This document shows positions 1 through 8,820 of a stretch of DNA of 13,842 nt, one piece after another. Position 1 is the first letter of the stretch. Every line of letters begins with the position of its first letter. The notes under the pieces are model-generated. The model made no database searches. It had not been told where the DNA came from and saw only the letters and a program-made list of their open reading frames with translations. Made by a program: the position numbers and the translations under genes. Origin of the DNA: Davidsoniella eucalypti (Eukaryota > Ascomycota > Sordariomycetes > Microascales > Ceratocystidaceae); contig RMBW01000305.1 of the NCBI GenBank assembly GCA_004009845.1, forward strand, positions 1-13,842, read 5' to 3'.

Positions 1-492
1 ACACTAGAAGATGTTAACAGAGCGTTGGAGCAGAAAGAACTGGAAAGACCTCCCCTCCCAGAATGGTTAAGACCTGTCGCCTCTGCGTTCGAAGCCAAAG
101 CCTCGAAGGACCTCCCGCCACACCGGCCTGGAGTAGACTTGAAAATCGAGCTGCTGGAAGGAAAGACGTTACCTGTACAATCGTTGTATCCGCTGTCTCG
201 CGCAGAACTATTGGTAATGCAGAAGACATTGACCGAACTGTTGTCTACAAGATGGATAAAAGACACAAAGTCTGAAGTGGGCTCCCCAGTGCTATTTGTA
301 AAGAAACCTGGAGGTGGAATTCGTTTCTGCGTAGACTACCGCGCAGTCAACGCTATTTCCAAAAAGGACTCATACCCCTTACCCCTTATCCACGACACCC
401 TTCGGCAAATTTCGGAAGCCAAGTGGTGTCCAAGGTCGATGTCATTGCTGCCTTCCATCGCATTCGTATCGCCCCTGGCTACGAGGAGTTAA
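1..492 (+). pseudogene. pol: E1 pol, 5' part: protease-RT linker and N-terminal reverse transcriptase (frame broken)
   Basis: The frame is open from base 1, so the protein starts upstream; the first in-window ATG at 25 is internal. It matches residues 151 onward of M's Pol: the linker before RT, then the fingers/palm start with the SPVLFVKKPGGG and FCVDYRAVN motifs. True coding runs to about 426. There AAGTGGTGTCC has one G fewer than the matching M sequence, and translation then shifts into a wrong frame ending at the stop 490-492. A second missing base at about 494 (GTTAACGC against GTTAACCGC in M) puts pol into the frame used from 497. The two deletions remove the stretch holding the first catalytic Asp of RT from the reading frame. 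This is either real decay or sequence error. Confidence 0.85.
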
Positions 493-496
493 CGCA

Positions 497-3214
497 TTTC
501 GGACTCCCCTAGGGGCCTGTGAACGGAACGTTATCCCTTTCGGTTTGACTAATGCCCCTGCTGCGTTCCAGCGTTACATCAATTCGGTCCTTCGGAAATG
601 GCTAGGCATCAGCTGCAGCGCCTACATTGACGATGTGGACATCTACTCCAGTGGTACTGAGGAAGAGCACAGGAAGTTAGTGCTCGAAATTGTCCACGCG
701 CTCGATCTCGCCGGCCTACAACTCGACCTCCGCAAGTGCCAGTTCCTAGCTAAGGAAATCAAGTTCCTCGGCTTCATTGTTGGCCCAGGTATTGGCATCA
801 AGGCAGACCCTGAGAAAACCCTTGCGATCCGCAACTGGAATTCTCCCACAACTTTGAAAGGTCTACGTGGATTCATCGGCTTTGTCAACTTCTATCGAGA
901 CTTTGTACCTCGACTGTCTGAAATGATAGCGCCGATGGTAGGGTTAACCAAGAAGGATACCCCCTTTGTTTGGTCTGACGCATGTGCGCACGCTTTCGCC
1001 GAGGTTAAGAGAGCCTTCCTCACTCCCCCTGTTCTGACCCCCTTTGACCCGCTGAGAGAAACGGTATTGACCGCAGACTCTTCCGGTTACGCCCTGGGAG
1101 CAGAGTTGTCTCAGCGAGGAGACGATGGTCTCATGCACCCCATCGCTTTTCTCTCACGCAAGCTTACACCCCCCGAAGCCAATTACCCCATTCATGATAA
1201 GGAGATGTTGGCTATCTACTGGTCCATTCGAGAATGGCGCCATTTCCTCCTAGGGGTTGACTTCGTGGTGTGGACCGACCACCGTAACTTGGAGTACTTT
1301 CAAACCAAGAGAACGCTGGCCGAGAGACAACGCCGCTGGGGATATGAGCTTTCGGACTTTAGTTTCTGCCTACGCCACCGCCCAGGTACTGAGCAAGTTG
1401 TGCCAGACGCCCTGTCTAGAAGGGACCAGGACATGCCAGCCAACGAAAGTGACGACAGGCTGGCTAGTCGCTTCCACCAACTCCTCGAGAAGAGTGAGTC
1501 AAGCAACGACCTGGTGGTAATCGGCGCAGTTTGGGCTCAGGAGCCTGACAAGGACGCGCCGACTGACGACAAGGCGACTAAGGAAGCTGTGACCTCCCCC
1601 TTCGCGGACCCCGAGATGACTAGCCTATGGAACCAGGCCCTGACCCAATGCAACCGTTGGTGGTTAGCTCGTAAACTAGTACGAGAAGGAGCTCGCTCAT
1701 TCCCAGCCGACTGGGGTTTACAATGGCAAATGAGCGAGTGCAAGCTAGACTCGGAAGGAAGATTACGCTGGCGTGATAGACTTTGGGTCCCTCACCACGA
1801 ACCCCTGAGGACCAGAATCATCCAGCAAATTCACGACTCTACCCTCGCAGGCCACCCCGGCAGAGCAATCACCCGTGACTTAGTTTCGCGCGAATATGCC
1901 TGGCCTGGCCTCACCAACGATGTCCGACAATTCGTGTCGAATTGCTCTTCTTGTGGAAAAAGCAAGATTTGGCGAGAACAGAAGCGCGGCCTTTTGAAAC
2001 CCCTGCCAGTACCGTCCAGACCTTGGTCTGAACTGGCCATGGACTTTATCGGCCCATTACCCCCTTCTACTGGTTACACTTCTATTCTAGGAGTCACCGA
2101 CCGCCTGTCGAAGTCGCAAATCCTGATCCCCATGAAGGCCATTACCGCACAAGCCACTGCTGAGGCCCTGCTGATTCACGTCTTTTCCCACCACGGCTTC
2201 CCCCTTGCAATCGTCTCCGACAGAGGCCCTCAATTTGCTCAGCTGTTTTGGGGCGAAGTATGCCGTCGCTTTGGGATTCAACGCCGCCTATCGACCGCCT
2301 TCCACCCCCAGACTGATGGTAGTCAGGAACGCAGCAATCAGGAGATTGAAACGTACTTGCGCAACTTCTGTTCCTTCGCACAGGACGACTGGGCCTCACT
2401 ACTGCCCCAAGCGCAATTGGCCCTCAACAACCGCATTTCCTCAACCACTGGCCTCTCCCCTTTCGTCACCACTCATGGTTTCAACGTGGACATTATTGAA
2501 CCCTCCGTTCAAGGTCCCCCTGCCTCTGACAAATCTCCTGTTTGTGGTGCCCAGGAATGGCTGTCCAAACTAAGCGACGCAACCCAATTCGCGATCGTAG
2601 CTATGGCTGCCACCCAGGAACACCAGGAAACCAGCGCCAACCGTCTCCGTCAACCATCCGAGAGTTTCAGAGTGGGAGATAAGGTATACCTCAACACGAA
2701 GAACCTGACCACGGAGAGACCATCCAAGAAGTTAGACTGGTTGGCCAGACTATACACAGTCCTAGAGGTTACAGGTACTCACAACGTACGATTGAACGTG
2801 CCCACAGGCATCCATCCTGTTTTCCACGTAAGCCTAATCCGCCGAGCTCCCAACAACCCCTTACCCTCGCAGGAAGTACCTGATGATGAGCCCGCGGCTA
2901 TCACGGCTAGGGAAGCACTGGAAGACGACTCTGTGGAAACAGGCGAGTACAGAGTGGAAGCAATCGTCAAGCAACGTACCCGCCATGGACACACGCAAGC
3001 CTTGGTCAAATGGAAAGGTTACCAAGATGCTACCTGGGAACCATTGGAACACGTGAAGGACACTGCAGCATGGTTGGTTTTCACGGAGAAGACGAAAAAG
3101 AATTGGAATGTGACCCTCCAATCCCTTTACACTGCCTGGTTGCTACCAGAGGATGGCCCCGAGAAGGACCATGGTACGAGTATGGACACACGCAGTCCAC
3201 TGATGGTAGGCTAA
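497..3214 (+). CDS. pol: E1 pol, 3' part: RT palm, RNase H, integrase, chromodomain
   Basis: This is one long open frame with no start of its own: the codon at 545 sometimes taken as a start is TTG inside FGLTNAP. Counting from 545, the RT catalytic YIDD is at residues 27-30. RNase H carries Asp in TADSSG (about 178), Glu in KEMLA (about 220) and Asp in WTDHRN (about 245). Integrase follows with an HH-CC zinc domain (HDSTLAGH, then CSSC) and a catalytic core with Asp in AMDFIG, Asp in VSDRGPQF and Glu in GSQERSNQE, the last two 35 residues apart as in D,D35E. The integrase C-terminal module ends in HPVFHVSLI. A chromodomain occupies about 801-850 (YRVEAI, LVKWKGY, TWEP); in this family it is thought to bind methylated histone H3 and steer insertion to heterochromatin. 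The usual GPY/F signature reads ARLYTVLE here. Confidence 0.93.
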   Translation, partial: FRTPLGACERNVIPFGLTNAPAAFQRYINSVLRKWLGISCSAYIDDVDIYSSGTEEEHRKLVLEIVHALDLAGLQLDLRKCQFLAKEIKFLGFIVGPGIGIKADPEKTLAIRNWNSPTTLKGLRGFIGFVNFYRDFVPRLSEMIAPMVGLTKKDTPFVWSDACAHAFAEVKRAFLTPPVLTPFDPLRETVLTADSSGYALGAELSQRGDDGLMHPIAFLSRKLTPPEANYPIHDKEMLAIYWSIREWRHFLLGVDFVVWTDHRNLEYFQTKRTLAERQRRWGYELSDFSFCLRHRPGTEQVVPDALSRRDQDMPANESDDRLASRFHQLLEKSESSNDLVVIGAVWAQEPDKDAPTDDKATKEAVTSPFADPEMTSLWNQALTQCNRWWLARKLVREGARSFPADWGLQWQMSECKLDSEGRLRWRDRLWVPHHEPLRTRIIQQIHDSTLAGHPGRAITRDLVSREYAWPGLTNDVRQFVSNCSSCGKSKIWREQKRGLLKPLPVPSRPWSELAMDFIGPLPPSTGYTSILGVTDRLSKSQILIPMKAITAQATAEALLIHVFSHHGFPLAIVSDRGPQFAQLFWGEVCRRFGIQRRLSTAFHPQTDGSQERSNQEIETYLRNFCSFAQDDWASLLPQAQLALNNRISSTTGLSPFVTTHGFNVDIIEPSVQGPPASDKSPVCGAQEWLSKLSDATQFAIVAMAATQEHQETSANRLRQPSESFRVGDKVYLNTKNLTTERPSKKLDWLARLYTVLEVTGTHNVRLNVPTGIHPVFHVSLIRRAPNNPLPSQEVPDDEPAAITAREALEDDSVETGEYRVEAIVKQRTRHGHTQALVKWKGYQDATWEPLEHVKDTAAWLVFTEKTKKNWNVTLQSLYTAWLLPEDGPEKDHGTSMDTRSPLMVG

Positions 3215-3449
3215 GGCAGCAATATTGGCTGCACCACCTTGGTCACCTGCACACCCGAGCGTCTGCAGGATAAGATTGCTGACCTATTTTGGAGTTATTT
3301 CTGTTTCTGGAGTTATTTCTGTTTTTGGATATCGAGTACCAAGGTACTATACGGTTTTAAGTTTGTATACACCATGCTACAGGGGTGTTTTTTTGTATGT
3401 TTAGACGTAAAATTAGTGTAATTTTTCTGCCGATGGGGGGGGAGACTAT
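3215..3449 (+). other. E1 3' untranslated region with an 18-bp tandem duplication
   Basis: This non-coding stretch lies between the pol stop (TAA, 3212-3214) and the LTR. At 3290-3325 an 18-bp unit, TGGAGTTATTTCTGTTTY, occurs twice in tandem, and E3 carries the same pair at 11525-11560. At 3335-3348 AGTACC and GGTACT flank two bases; E3 keeps both arms and differs only in the loop. I see no ORF of interest here. Confidence 0.75.
3435..3449 (+). other. E1 polypurine tract next to the 3' LTR
   Basis: Eight G residues followed by AGA (3435-3445), then CTAT, then the LTR. A purine run here is the expected primer for plus-strand DNA synthesis. The short CTAT between the purine run and the LTR is also found before the 3' LTR of element T, so it is a family trait. 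Confidence 0.75.
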
Positions 3450-3630
3450 TGTAAGAGACTAAGGCCTAGTAAGGTTAGCCAAGGCATTCCTTGTCAGTAC
3501 TAGAATCGGCTATAAGTAGGGACCTATTCCCGCCGATTATTAGTCTTAGTTTCTCTTTCTCCTTCATCGGTCTCAATCGAACTATTCTTTTACGACCAGT
3601 TTTCATCGCAACTCCTCGTATATCGTCTCA
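3450..3630 (+). repeat. E1 3' LTR, 181 bp
   Basis: It runs from TGTAAGAGAC to TCGTCTCA with the TG...CA ends of LTRs. It contains a TATA box (TATAAGT from 3511) and, 55 bases further, ATCGGTCTCAA (3566-3576). By analogy with M this is the inferred RNA 5' end and the self-priming segment. By eye it is identical to the E3 LTR over all 181 bases. It shares the R/U5 half with M's LTR but has a clearly different U3. A U3 inverted repeat, CAAGG-CATT-CCTTG, lies at 3480-3493. Confidence 0.9.
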
Positions 3631-6600
3631 GTCAGGTGCTTCGTGTTTAGGTAAACTAGGTCTCCTACTTTGAAACTTTCAGAGGGCTGGCGAAGACGGT
3701 TAGCACTGTTCTCCTGGTGTTCTTGGGCGGCCGCCATGGCGACAATAGCGAACTGGGTGGCATCACTTAGCTTTGCTAACCAATCCTGGGCCCCGCGCAC
3801 TGGAGACTTATTCGAGGCTGGGGGCCCTTGTACAGATGGTTCGATAATGTCGACGTTAAAACCGTGGGTCATGAAGAAAGGAGAGAGGCCTGTAGCGGAA
3901 GAGATCCTGTTGTTTAGGGCGAGTTGCGCTTGGGGCAGCAAGGAGGCCCAGTCGTCCTGGGCGAAGGAACAGAAATTGCGCAGGTATGTCTCAATCTCCT
4001 GATTACTGCGTTCTTGGCTGCCATCCGTCTGAGGATGGAACGCTGTGGACAGGCGACGCTGAATGCCGAACCGGCGACATACTTCTCCCCAGAATAATTG
4101 AGCAAATTGAGGCCCTCTGTCGGAGACGATTGCTTGGGGAAAACCGTGGTGCGAGAAAACATGGATTAGCAAGGCTTCAGCGGTGGCTTGTGCGGTTGTA
4201 GACGACATAGGGATCAGGATTTGGGACTTAGACAGGCGGTCGGTGACACCCAGAATGGAAGTATAGCCTGAAGAGGTAGGTAGTGGGCCAATAAAGTCCA
4301 TTGCTAGTTCAGCCCAGGGTCTAGACGGTACTGGCAGAGGTTTCAATAGACCGCGCTTCTGCTCTCGCCAGATTTTGCTCTTGCCGCAAGAGGAGCAGTT
4401 GGACACGAATTGTCGGACGTCGTTAGTCAGGCCAGGCCAGGCATACTCGCGCGATACAAGATCACGAGTGATTGCTCTTCCTGGGTGTCCGGCCAGAGTA
4501 GAGTCGTGAGTCTGCTGGATGATCTTGGTTCTCAGGGGTTCGTAATATGGGACCCAAAGTCTATCACGCCAGCGCAGCAGTCCGTCTTGGTCAACCTTAC
4601 ACTCGCTCATCTGCCATTGCAGACCCCAGTCGGCGGGGAACGAGCGAGCTTCATCTCGTACTAATTTACGAGCCAGCCACCAGCGGTTATTATTGGCAAG
4701 GGCTTGGTTCCATAGGTCAGTCATCTCGGGGTCAGCGAAAGGGGATGGTACTACTTCTCTAGTTGCGTTATCGTCAGTCGGCGCATCCTTGTCTGGCTCC
4801 TGAGCCCAAACTGCGCCGATTACTACCAGGTCATTGCTCGACTCACTCTTCTCGAGGAGTTGGTGCACACGACTAGCCAGCCTATCGTCTTTTTCGTCGG
4901 CTGGCATGTCCTGGTCCCTTCTTGAAAGGGCGTCTGGTACGATTTGCTCAGTGCCTGGGCGGTGGCGCAGGCAGAAGCTAAAGTCAGAGAGCTCATATCC
5001 CCAGCGACGCTGTCTCTCGGCAAGCGTTCTCTTGGTGCGAAAGTACTCCAGATTGCGGTGGTCAGTCCATACCACAAAGTCAACCCCTAAGAGGAAATGG
5101 CGCCATTCTCGAATGGACCAGTAAATAGCCAACATCTCCTTGTCGTGAATCGGGTAATTGGCTTCCGGGGGAGTAAGTTTGCGCGAGAGGAAGGCGATGG
5201 GGTGCATAAGGCCATCATCGCCTCGCTGGGATAATTCTGCTCCTAAGGCGTAACCAGACGAGTCGGCGGTCAGTACAGTTTCTTTCAGGGGGTCAAAAGG
5301 AGTCAGAACAGGGGGAGTAAGGAAGGCTTTCTTAACTTCGGCAAAAGAGTGAGCGCAGGCATCAGACCATACGAAAGGGGTGTCCTTCTTGGTTAACCCT
5401 ACCAGAGGCGCCATTAATTCTGACAGTCGAGGCACAAAATCTCTGTAGAAATTTACGAAGCCAATAAACCCGCGTAAACCTTTCAATGTCGTAGGTGGTT
5501 TCCATTCACGAATCGCTAGGGTTTTCTCGGGGTCTGCCTTGATACCAATACCAGGGCCGACTATGAATCCGAGGAACTTAATCTCCTTAGCCAGAAAGTG
5601 ACACTTGCGCAAGTCGAGTTGGAGGCCGGCTTGGTCGAGTGCATGGACGATCTCGAGCACTAGTTGTCTATGCTCCTCCTCAGTACCGCTGGAGTAGATA
5701 TCCACGTCATCGATATAAGCGCTGCAGCTAATACCCAGCCATTTCCGAAGGACCGAGTTGATGTAGCGTTGGAAAGCAGCAGGGGCATTGGTCAGACCGA
5801 AAGGGATGACGTTCCATTCGAAGGCCCCTAGGGGAGTCCGAAAAGCGGTTAACTCCTCATAGCCAGGGGCTATACGAATACGATGAAAAGCGGCAATGAC
5901 ATCTACCTTGGACACCCACTTGGCTTCCGAAATTTGCCGCAGGGTGTCATGGATAAGGGGTAGGGGATACGAGTCCTTTTTGGAAATGGCGTTAACTGCG
6001 CGGTAGTCTACGCAGAAACGAATTCCACCTCCAGGTTTCTTTACAAATAGCACTGGAGAGCCCACTTCAGACTTTGTGTCCTTTATCCATTTTGTAGCCA
6101 GTAGCTCGGTCAGTGTCTTCTGCATCACCAACAGTTCAGCGCGGGACAGCGGATACAACGATTGCACAGGTAACGTCTTTCCCTCTAACAGCTCGATTTT
6201 CAAGTCTACTCCAGGCCGGTGCGGCGGGAGGTCCTTGGACGCTTTTGCCTCGAATGCAGAAGCTACGGGTCTTAACCACTCCGGTAGCGGCGGTCTCTCC
6301 TGTTCCTTCTGCGCTAAGGCTCTGTTGACGTCCTCCAGCGTAATACGGAAGATAGCGAGGTCGTCGTCGTTGTCGCAGAGGGCATGAAATTCATCAGGAG
6401 TAAGTTCTTCGGCCGTAGGTACTTCAATCTGTCCGGAACGAGGGTGCAAGTGCACGTCGTGGTTGATGAGCCAGCGTTGACCGAGTATCAGGTCTTCGGT
6501 CTGGCCGGGGACGACGTAGGCCCATATGTCCTCGTGGTGGTCGGGCAAGTGTAGTGTGAACTGGGCGATCTGGGTGATGACGGGAGGACTGGTTTGCGAT

Positions 6601-6791
6601 GCGGCGAGGGATACCTTACGAGGTTCGATGGGTAAAGTCTTCGTGGCGTAGGTGAGTAGGCGCGGGGGAACGACGGCAAGGCAGAGACAGCCACTGTCGA
6701 CGAGAGCCTTCGTAGGAAAAGTGTTCATAGATAAATCTAGATACGTTCCCTTAGCTCCCATCTCTAATCTAACTATCTGTTCGCCTTCCAT
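3603..6791 (-). CDS. pol: M pol: protease, reverse transcriptase, RNase H, integrase (C-terminus cut off)
   Basis: The frame from the ATG at 6791 gives 1062 residues. Protease has the aspartic DSG motif at 32-34. Reverse transcriptase spans roughly 195-410, with Asp297 in SKVDV and YIDD at 359-362. RNase H carries Asp510, Glu552 and Asp577. Integrase has zinc ligands His762, His769, Cys799, Cys802 and the catalytic triad Asp832, Asp891, Glu927 (58 and 35 residues between them). The C-terminal module begins at about 1040 (VGDLVYLNT) and is cut at about residue 1054. The last eight or so residues and the stop come from the antisense strand of the E1 LTR, so the chromodomain is lost. The frame lies -1 to gag and is already open through the gag stop, so pol may be made as a frameshift fusion rather than from its own ATG. 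No internal stop breaks the part that remains. Confidence 0.93.
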   Translation of the reverse strand: MEGEQIVRLEMGAKGTYLDLSMNTFPTKALVDSGCLCLAVVPPRLLTYATKTLPIEPRKVSLAASQTSPPVITQIAQFTLHLPDHHEDIWAYVVPGQTEDLILGQRWLINHDVHLHPRSGQIEVPTAEELTPDEFHALCDNDDDLAIFRITLEDVNRALAQKEQERPPLPEWLRPVASAFEAKASKDLPPHRPGVDLKIELLEGKTLPVQSLYPLSRAELLVMQKTLTELLATKWIKDTKSEVGSPVLFVKKPGGGIRFCVDYRAVNAISKKDSYPLPLIHDTLRQISEAKWVSKVDVIAAFHRIRIAPGYEELTAFRTPLGAFEWNVIPFGLTNAPAAFQRYINSVLRKWLGISCSAYIDDVDIYSSGTEEEHRQLVLEIVHALDQAGLQLDLRKCHFLAKEIKFLGFIVGPGIGIKADPEKTLAIREWKPPTTLKGLRGFIGFVNFYRDFVPRLSELMAPLVGLTKKDTPFVWSDACAHSFAEVKKAFLTPPVLTPFDPLKETVLTADSSGYALGAELSQRGDDGLMHPIAFLSRKLTPPEANYPIHDKEMLAIYWSIREWRHFLLGVDFVVWTDHRNLEYFRTKRTLAERQRRWGYELSDFSFCLRHRPGTEQIVPDALSRRDQDMPADEKDDRLASRVHQLLEKSESSNDLVVIGAVWAQEPDKDAPTDDNATREVVPSPFADPEMTDLWNQALANNNRWWLARKLVRDEARSFPADWGLQWQMSECKVDQDGLLRWRDRLWVPYYEPLRTKIIQQTHDSTLAGHPGRAITRDLVSREYAWPGLTNDVRQFVSNCSSCGKSKIWREQKRGLLKPLPVPSRPWAELAMDFIGPLPTSSGYTSILGVTDRLSKSQILIPMSSTTAQATAEALLIHVFSHHGFPQAIVSDRGPQFAQLFWGEVCRRFGIQRRLSTAFHPQTDGSQERSNQEIETYLRNFCSFAQDDWASLLPQAQLALNNRISSATGLSPFFMTHGFNVDIIEPSVQGPPASNKSPVRGAQDWLAKLSDATQFAIVAMAAAQEHQENSANRLRQPSESFKVGDLVYLNTKHLTETIYEELR

Positions 6792-6803
6792 CGTATCCTC
6801 CTT

Positions 6804-6839
6804 ACCAGGGCGCGACTTGTCCTGGTCACCTAAAAATCC
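6804..6839 (-). promoter_or_regulatory. Probable -1 ribosomal frameshift signal between gag and pol of M
   Basis: Read on the minus strand, the last gag codons contain the heptamer GGATTTT (6839-6833), directly followed by the gag stop TAG (6832-6830). After a 6-base spacer there is a perfect 6-bp stem, ACCAGG with CCTGGT (6826-6821 and 6809-6804), around an 11-base loop. The frame reached by slipping back one base is the pol frame and is open into pol. G GAU UUU is a known slippery site (red clover necrotic mosaic virus), and the spacer length fits the usual 5-9 bases. Reinitiation at the pol ATG, 39 bases past the gag stop, is the alternative. Confidence 0.65.
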
Positions 6840-8761
6840 ATCAAATCATCCTCATCAGTGGCCGGGCGGTGCGTGTTGGTAGAGGCCACCACGGCGGTGC
6901 TTTCGGACGAGGGCAGCAGGCGATCCATCATCAGGTGATCCGTCTTCGCGAGTTCTTCGCGTACTGCGGGTCGGATCTCATCGCGTACGGCCGACTTAAC
7001 GGCGCCGTTGATAGCGTTGATTAGCACCTTGTTGGTCTTAGGTCCTTGTAGAGTTCGACGCGAGGGACATTGATTAGCGATATGTCCGGGCTGCGAGCAG
7101 ATGAAACAAATTCCTTCTCGTAGCATGCGACTGCGTTCAGTAGGGTTGAGACGTGGCTTGTCATTACGGGGTTGCTGCGTTTGACGAGGAGCATTGCTTC
7201 GTGAGGGGGGCTCGGCACGCGCTCTCCAGTTGTCGCTGTCTCGGTATTGGGTAGGACGCGAGGTCTTCTTCGTGTAAGGACCGTAATAATCATGGTGGCG
7301 GCTGAAATGGTCGAGCAGGCTCTCAGTAACTTCCCTGTAAGTAGGCAGGCTCCAGAGGATGGTGGTTTTGACCACTAGCTCTTCTCGTGTGGCGCGACGT
7401 AGAAGGTCGATGAGCATGTCGTCGTCTTGCATACCTGCGGCCAGAGCTAACCCTTCGAAACGGTTGAAGAAGTCGAGGAATGATTCGTGGGACTCCTGGC
7501 GAGCACCAAAGAAAGCAGTGCGGGCTTGCGACTTACGGGCACGGCTGCGGAACATGAGGTCGAGTTTGTCTAGCAGCTTGTCGTATGAGCCTGGCTGGTC
7601 GCTAATGGAGACAAAGAATTCGTTGAGTTTGGCACGCGTGTCGGAGCCTAGTCGGCTAAACAGGTAGGCAGTGCGTGCTAGCTCGTCGCCTATAGCTCGG
7701 CCATCGATTCGCATCTTGAAGATTGCTAGGGTTCGCCAGTTTTCATACTCTGCGTGAGTGCCTCCAAATTCGATAAGGTGAGGCTGAGATGGGCGGACGC
7801 GGCTACGGGATCTCGAACGTCTTCGGGTAGTGACGGCAGTAGTTGGGACAGGAGGCATGGCGGGAGCAGTGGGTTCAGTATGGTTGCCTATGACCAATTG
7901 GGACAGTAGTGAGACAGTGTCCTTCAATTCCCTAAGTTCATTGAGCAGTGCATTGTCGGCAGGCTGAGGAGCGCGTGAATGGGCAGGGCCAGGAGAACGC
8001 GTCGGCTGACGGCCACGGGATGGAGGACGCGACGCGTGGCGGACGGACATTCCCATGCTTTCGGCCAGACGGGCCAAGTCAGAGTCAGGGGAAGGGTGTT
8101 GGCTGACAGAAGGGCGACGACGAGAATGGGTATCTACACCAGGGGCAAAGTGGGATAGGCTTCGAACAGAGGCAGCGCGACTGATGGCACGGGTGTGCGT
8201 GGTCTCGTACGAGATTAGTTCCTCAGCTTCATATGCAGCGGCCCTTGTAGCGACTAGGGGAGCGCGGGAGGAGTGCACGGGGTTACCATCCTTATCACGC
8301 GGGGGAGAGCGTGGGATGCCGATGAAACAGGAGGAAAGGAGACGTGAGGATACGTGAACACGAGCATGCGCCTCGCGGATTACGCGGTTACCACAGGTGA
8401 CGTGGCTAACAAAGTCATCGGTGAAGGTGAGGTGACCCAAGTTATCGTGAAAGTGTTCCTTATGGGCGAGGACGTCGCGTGTCAGAGGGCAAAAGCCAAG
8501 GAGGGAGGCCAGACGGGCGCGCTCCTTGCGCTTGAATAGTACGAGGTAACACCAGCCGGGCTTGCGCCAGGCGCGCTTCGTAGGTAGGTCGAAAGCGGAC
8601 AAGATATAGCCTTCAGTTGATTCCTGGTTGGGTTTCAGGAAGGGGACACGCGTCAGGGCAAAGTTAAGCCAGGTCATAGTAACTCGGTAGCTCCAGGTGT
8701 CGTAGATGCAGTGAGTCAGAGTGGCGAGGAGGCCCCAGAACAGGAATAGCAAGTCGGACAT
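6830..8761 (-). CDS. gag: M gag: capsid and CCHC nucleocapsid with a long N-terminal extension
   Basis: This is the structural protein of the retrotransposon particle, 643 residues from the ATG at 8761. That is the first ATG on the transcript inferred to start near 9170. The open frame continues upstream to 9061, but only through the leader repeats and from a TTG. The capsid-like retrotransposon gag region lies at about 328-490 (FGGTHAEYENW, ESFLDFFNRFEGLA). A single zinc knuckle, C-X2-C-X4-H-X4-C, is at Cys552, Cys555, His560, Cys565. The C-terminal tail is acidic and overlaps the pol frame. The first 330 residues are unusual: a hydrophobic stretch at about 4-20 (LLFLFWGLLATL), a basic domain at 60-150 that I do not recognise, and a disordered region rich in Ser/Arg/Pro ending in RRRSRSRSR. 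Codons are open throughout. Confidence 0.88.
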   Translation of the reverse strand: MSDLLFLFWGLLATLTHCIYDTWSYRVTMTWLNFALTRVPFLKPNQESTEGYILSAFDLPTKRAWRKPGWCYLVLFKRKERARLASLLGFCPLTRDVLAHKEHFHDNLGHLTFTDDFVSHVTCGNRVIREAHARVHVSSRLLSSCFIGIPRSPPRDKDGNPVHSSRAPLVATRAAAYEAEELISYETTHTRAISRAASVRSLSHFAPGVDTHSRRRPSVSQHPSPDSDLARLAESMGMSVRHASRPPSRGRQPTRSPGPAHSRAPQPADNALLNELRELKDTVSLLSQLVIGNHTEPTAPAMPPVPTTAVTTRRRSRSRSRVRPSQPHLIEFGGTHAEYENWRTLAIFKMRIDGRAIGDELARTAYLFSRLGSDTRAKLNEFFVSISDQPGSYDKLLDKLDLMFRSRARKSQARTAFFGARQESHESFLDFFNRFEGLALAAGMQDDDMLIDLLRRATREELVVKTTILWSLPTYREVTESLLDHFSRHHDYYGPYTKKTSRPTQYRDSDNWRARAEPPSRSNAPRQTQQPRNDKPRLNPTERSRMLREGICFICSQPGHIANQCPSRRTLQGPKTNKVLINAINGAVKSAVRDEIRPAVREELAKTDHLMMDRLLPSSESTAVVASTNTHRPATDEDDLMDF

Positions 8762-8820
8762 AGTGACTTGGACGGTACGCGAGAAGTGGACGAGCGGACA
8801 GATGGGGCAGGTGCAACTAG

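Larger units (their letters stand above)
1..3630 (+). mobile_element. Ty3/gypsy chromovirus E1, 5'-truncated by the window edge
   Basis: This LTR retrotransposon is read on the plus strand. The window opens inside pol, upstream of reverse transcriptase, so its 5' LTR, gag and protease lie outside. The order RT, RNase H, integrase, chromodomain, 3' UTR, polypurine tract, LTR is that of a chromovirus (Ty3/gypsy, Metaviridae). The LTR begins TGTAAG at 3450 and ends CTCA at 3630. The next base belongs to the integrase coding sequence of element M on the other strand, so E1 is inserted inside M. The five bases after the LTR are GTCAG; the matching target duplication would lie outside the window. 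A near-identical inverted copy starts at 11220. Confidence 0.93.
1008..3630. repeat. Left arm of a large inverted repeat (partner 11220-13842)
   Basis: The sequence is the near-identical reverse complement of 11220-13842; partner positions add up to about 14850. The LTR, 3' UTR and chromodomain parts differ by only a few bases. The arms are the two E copies, and the loop between them is about 7.6 kb. The right arm is cut by the window edge, so the true arms may be longer. Confidence 0.9.
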
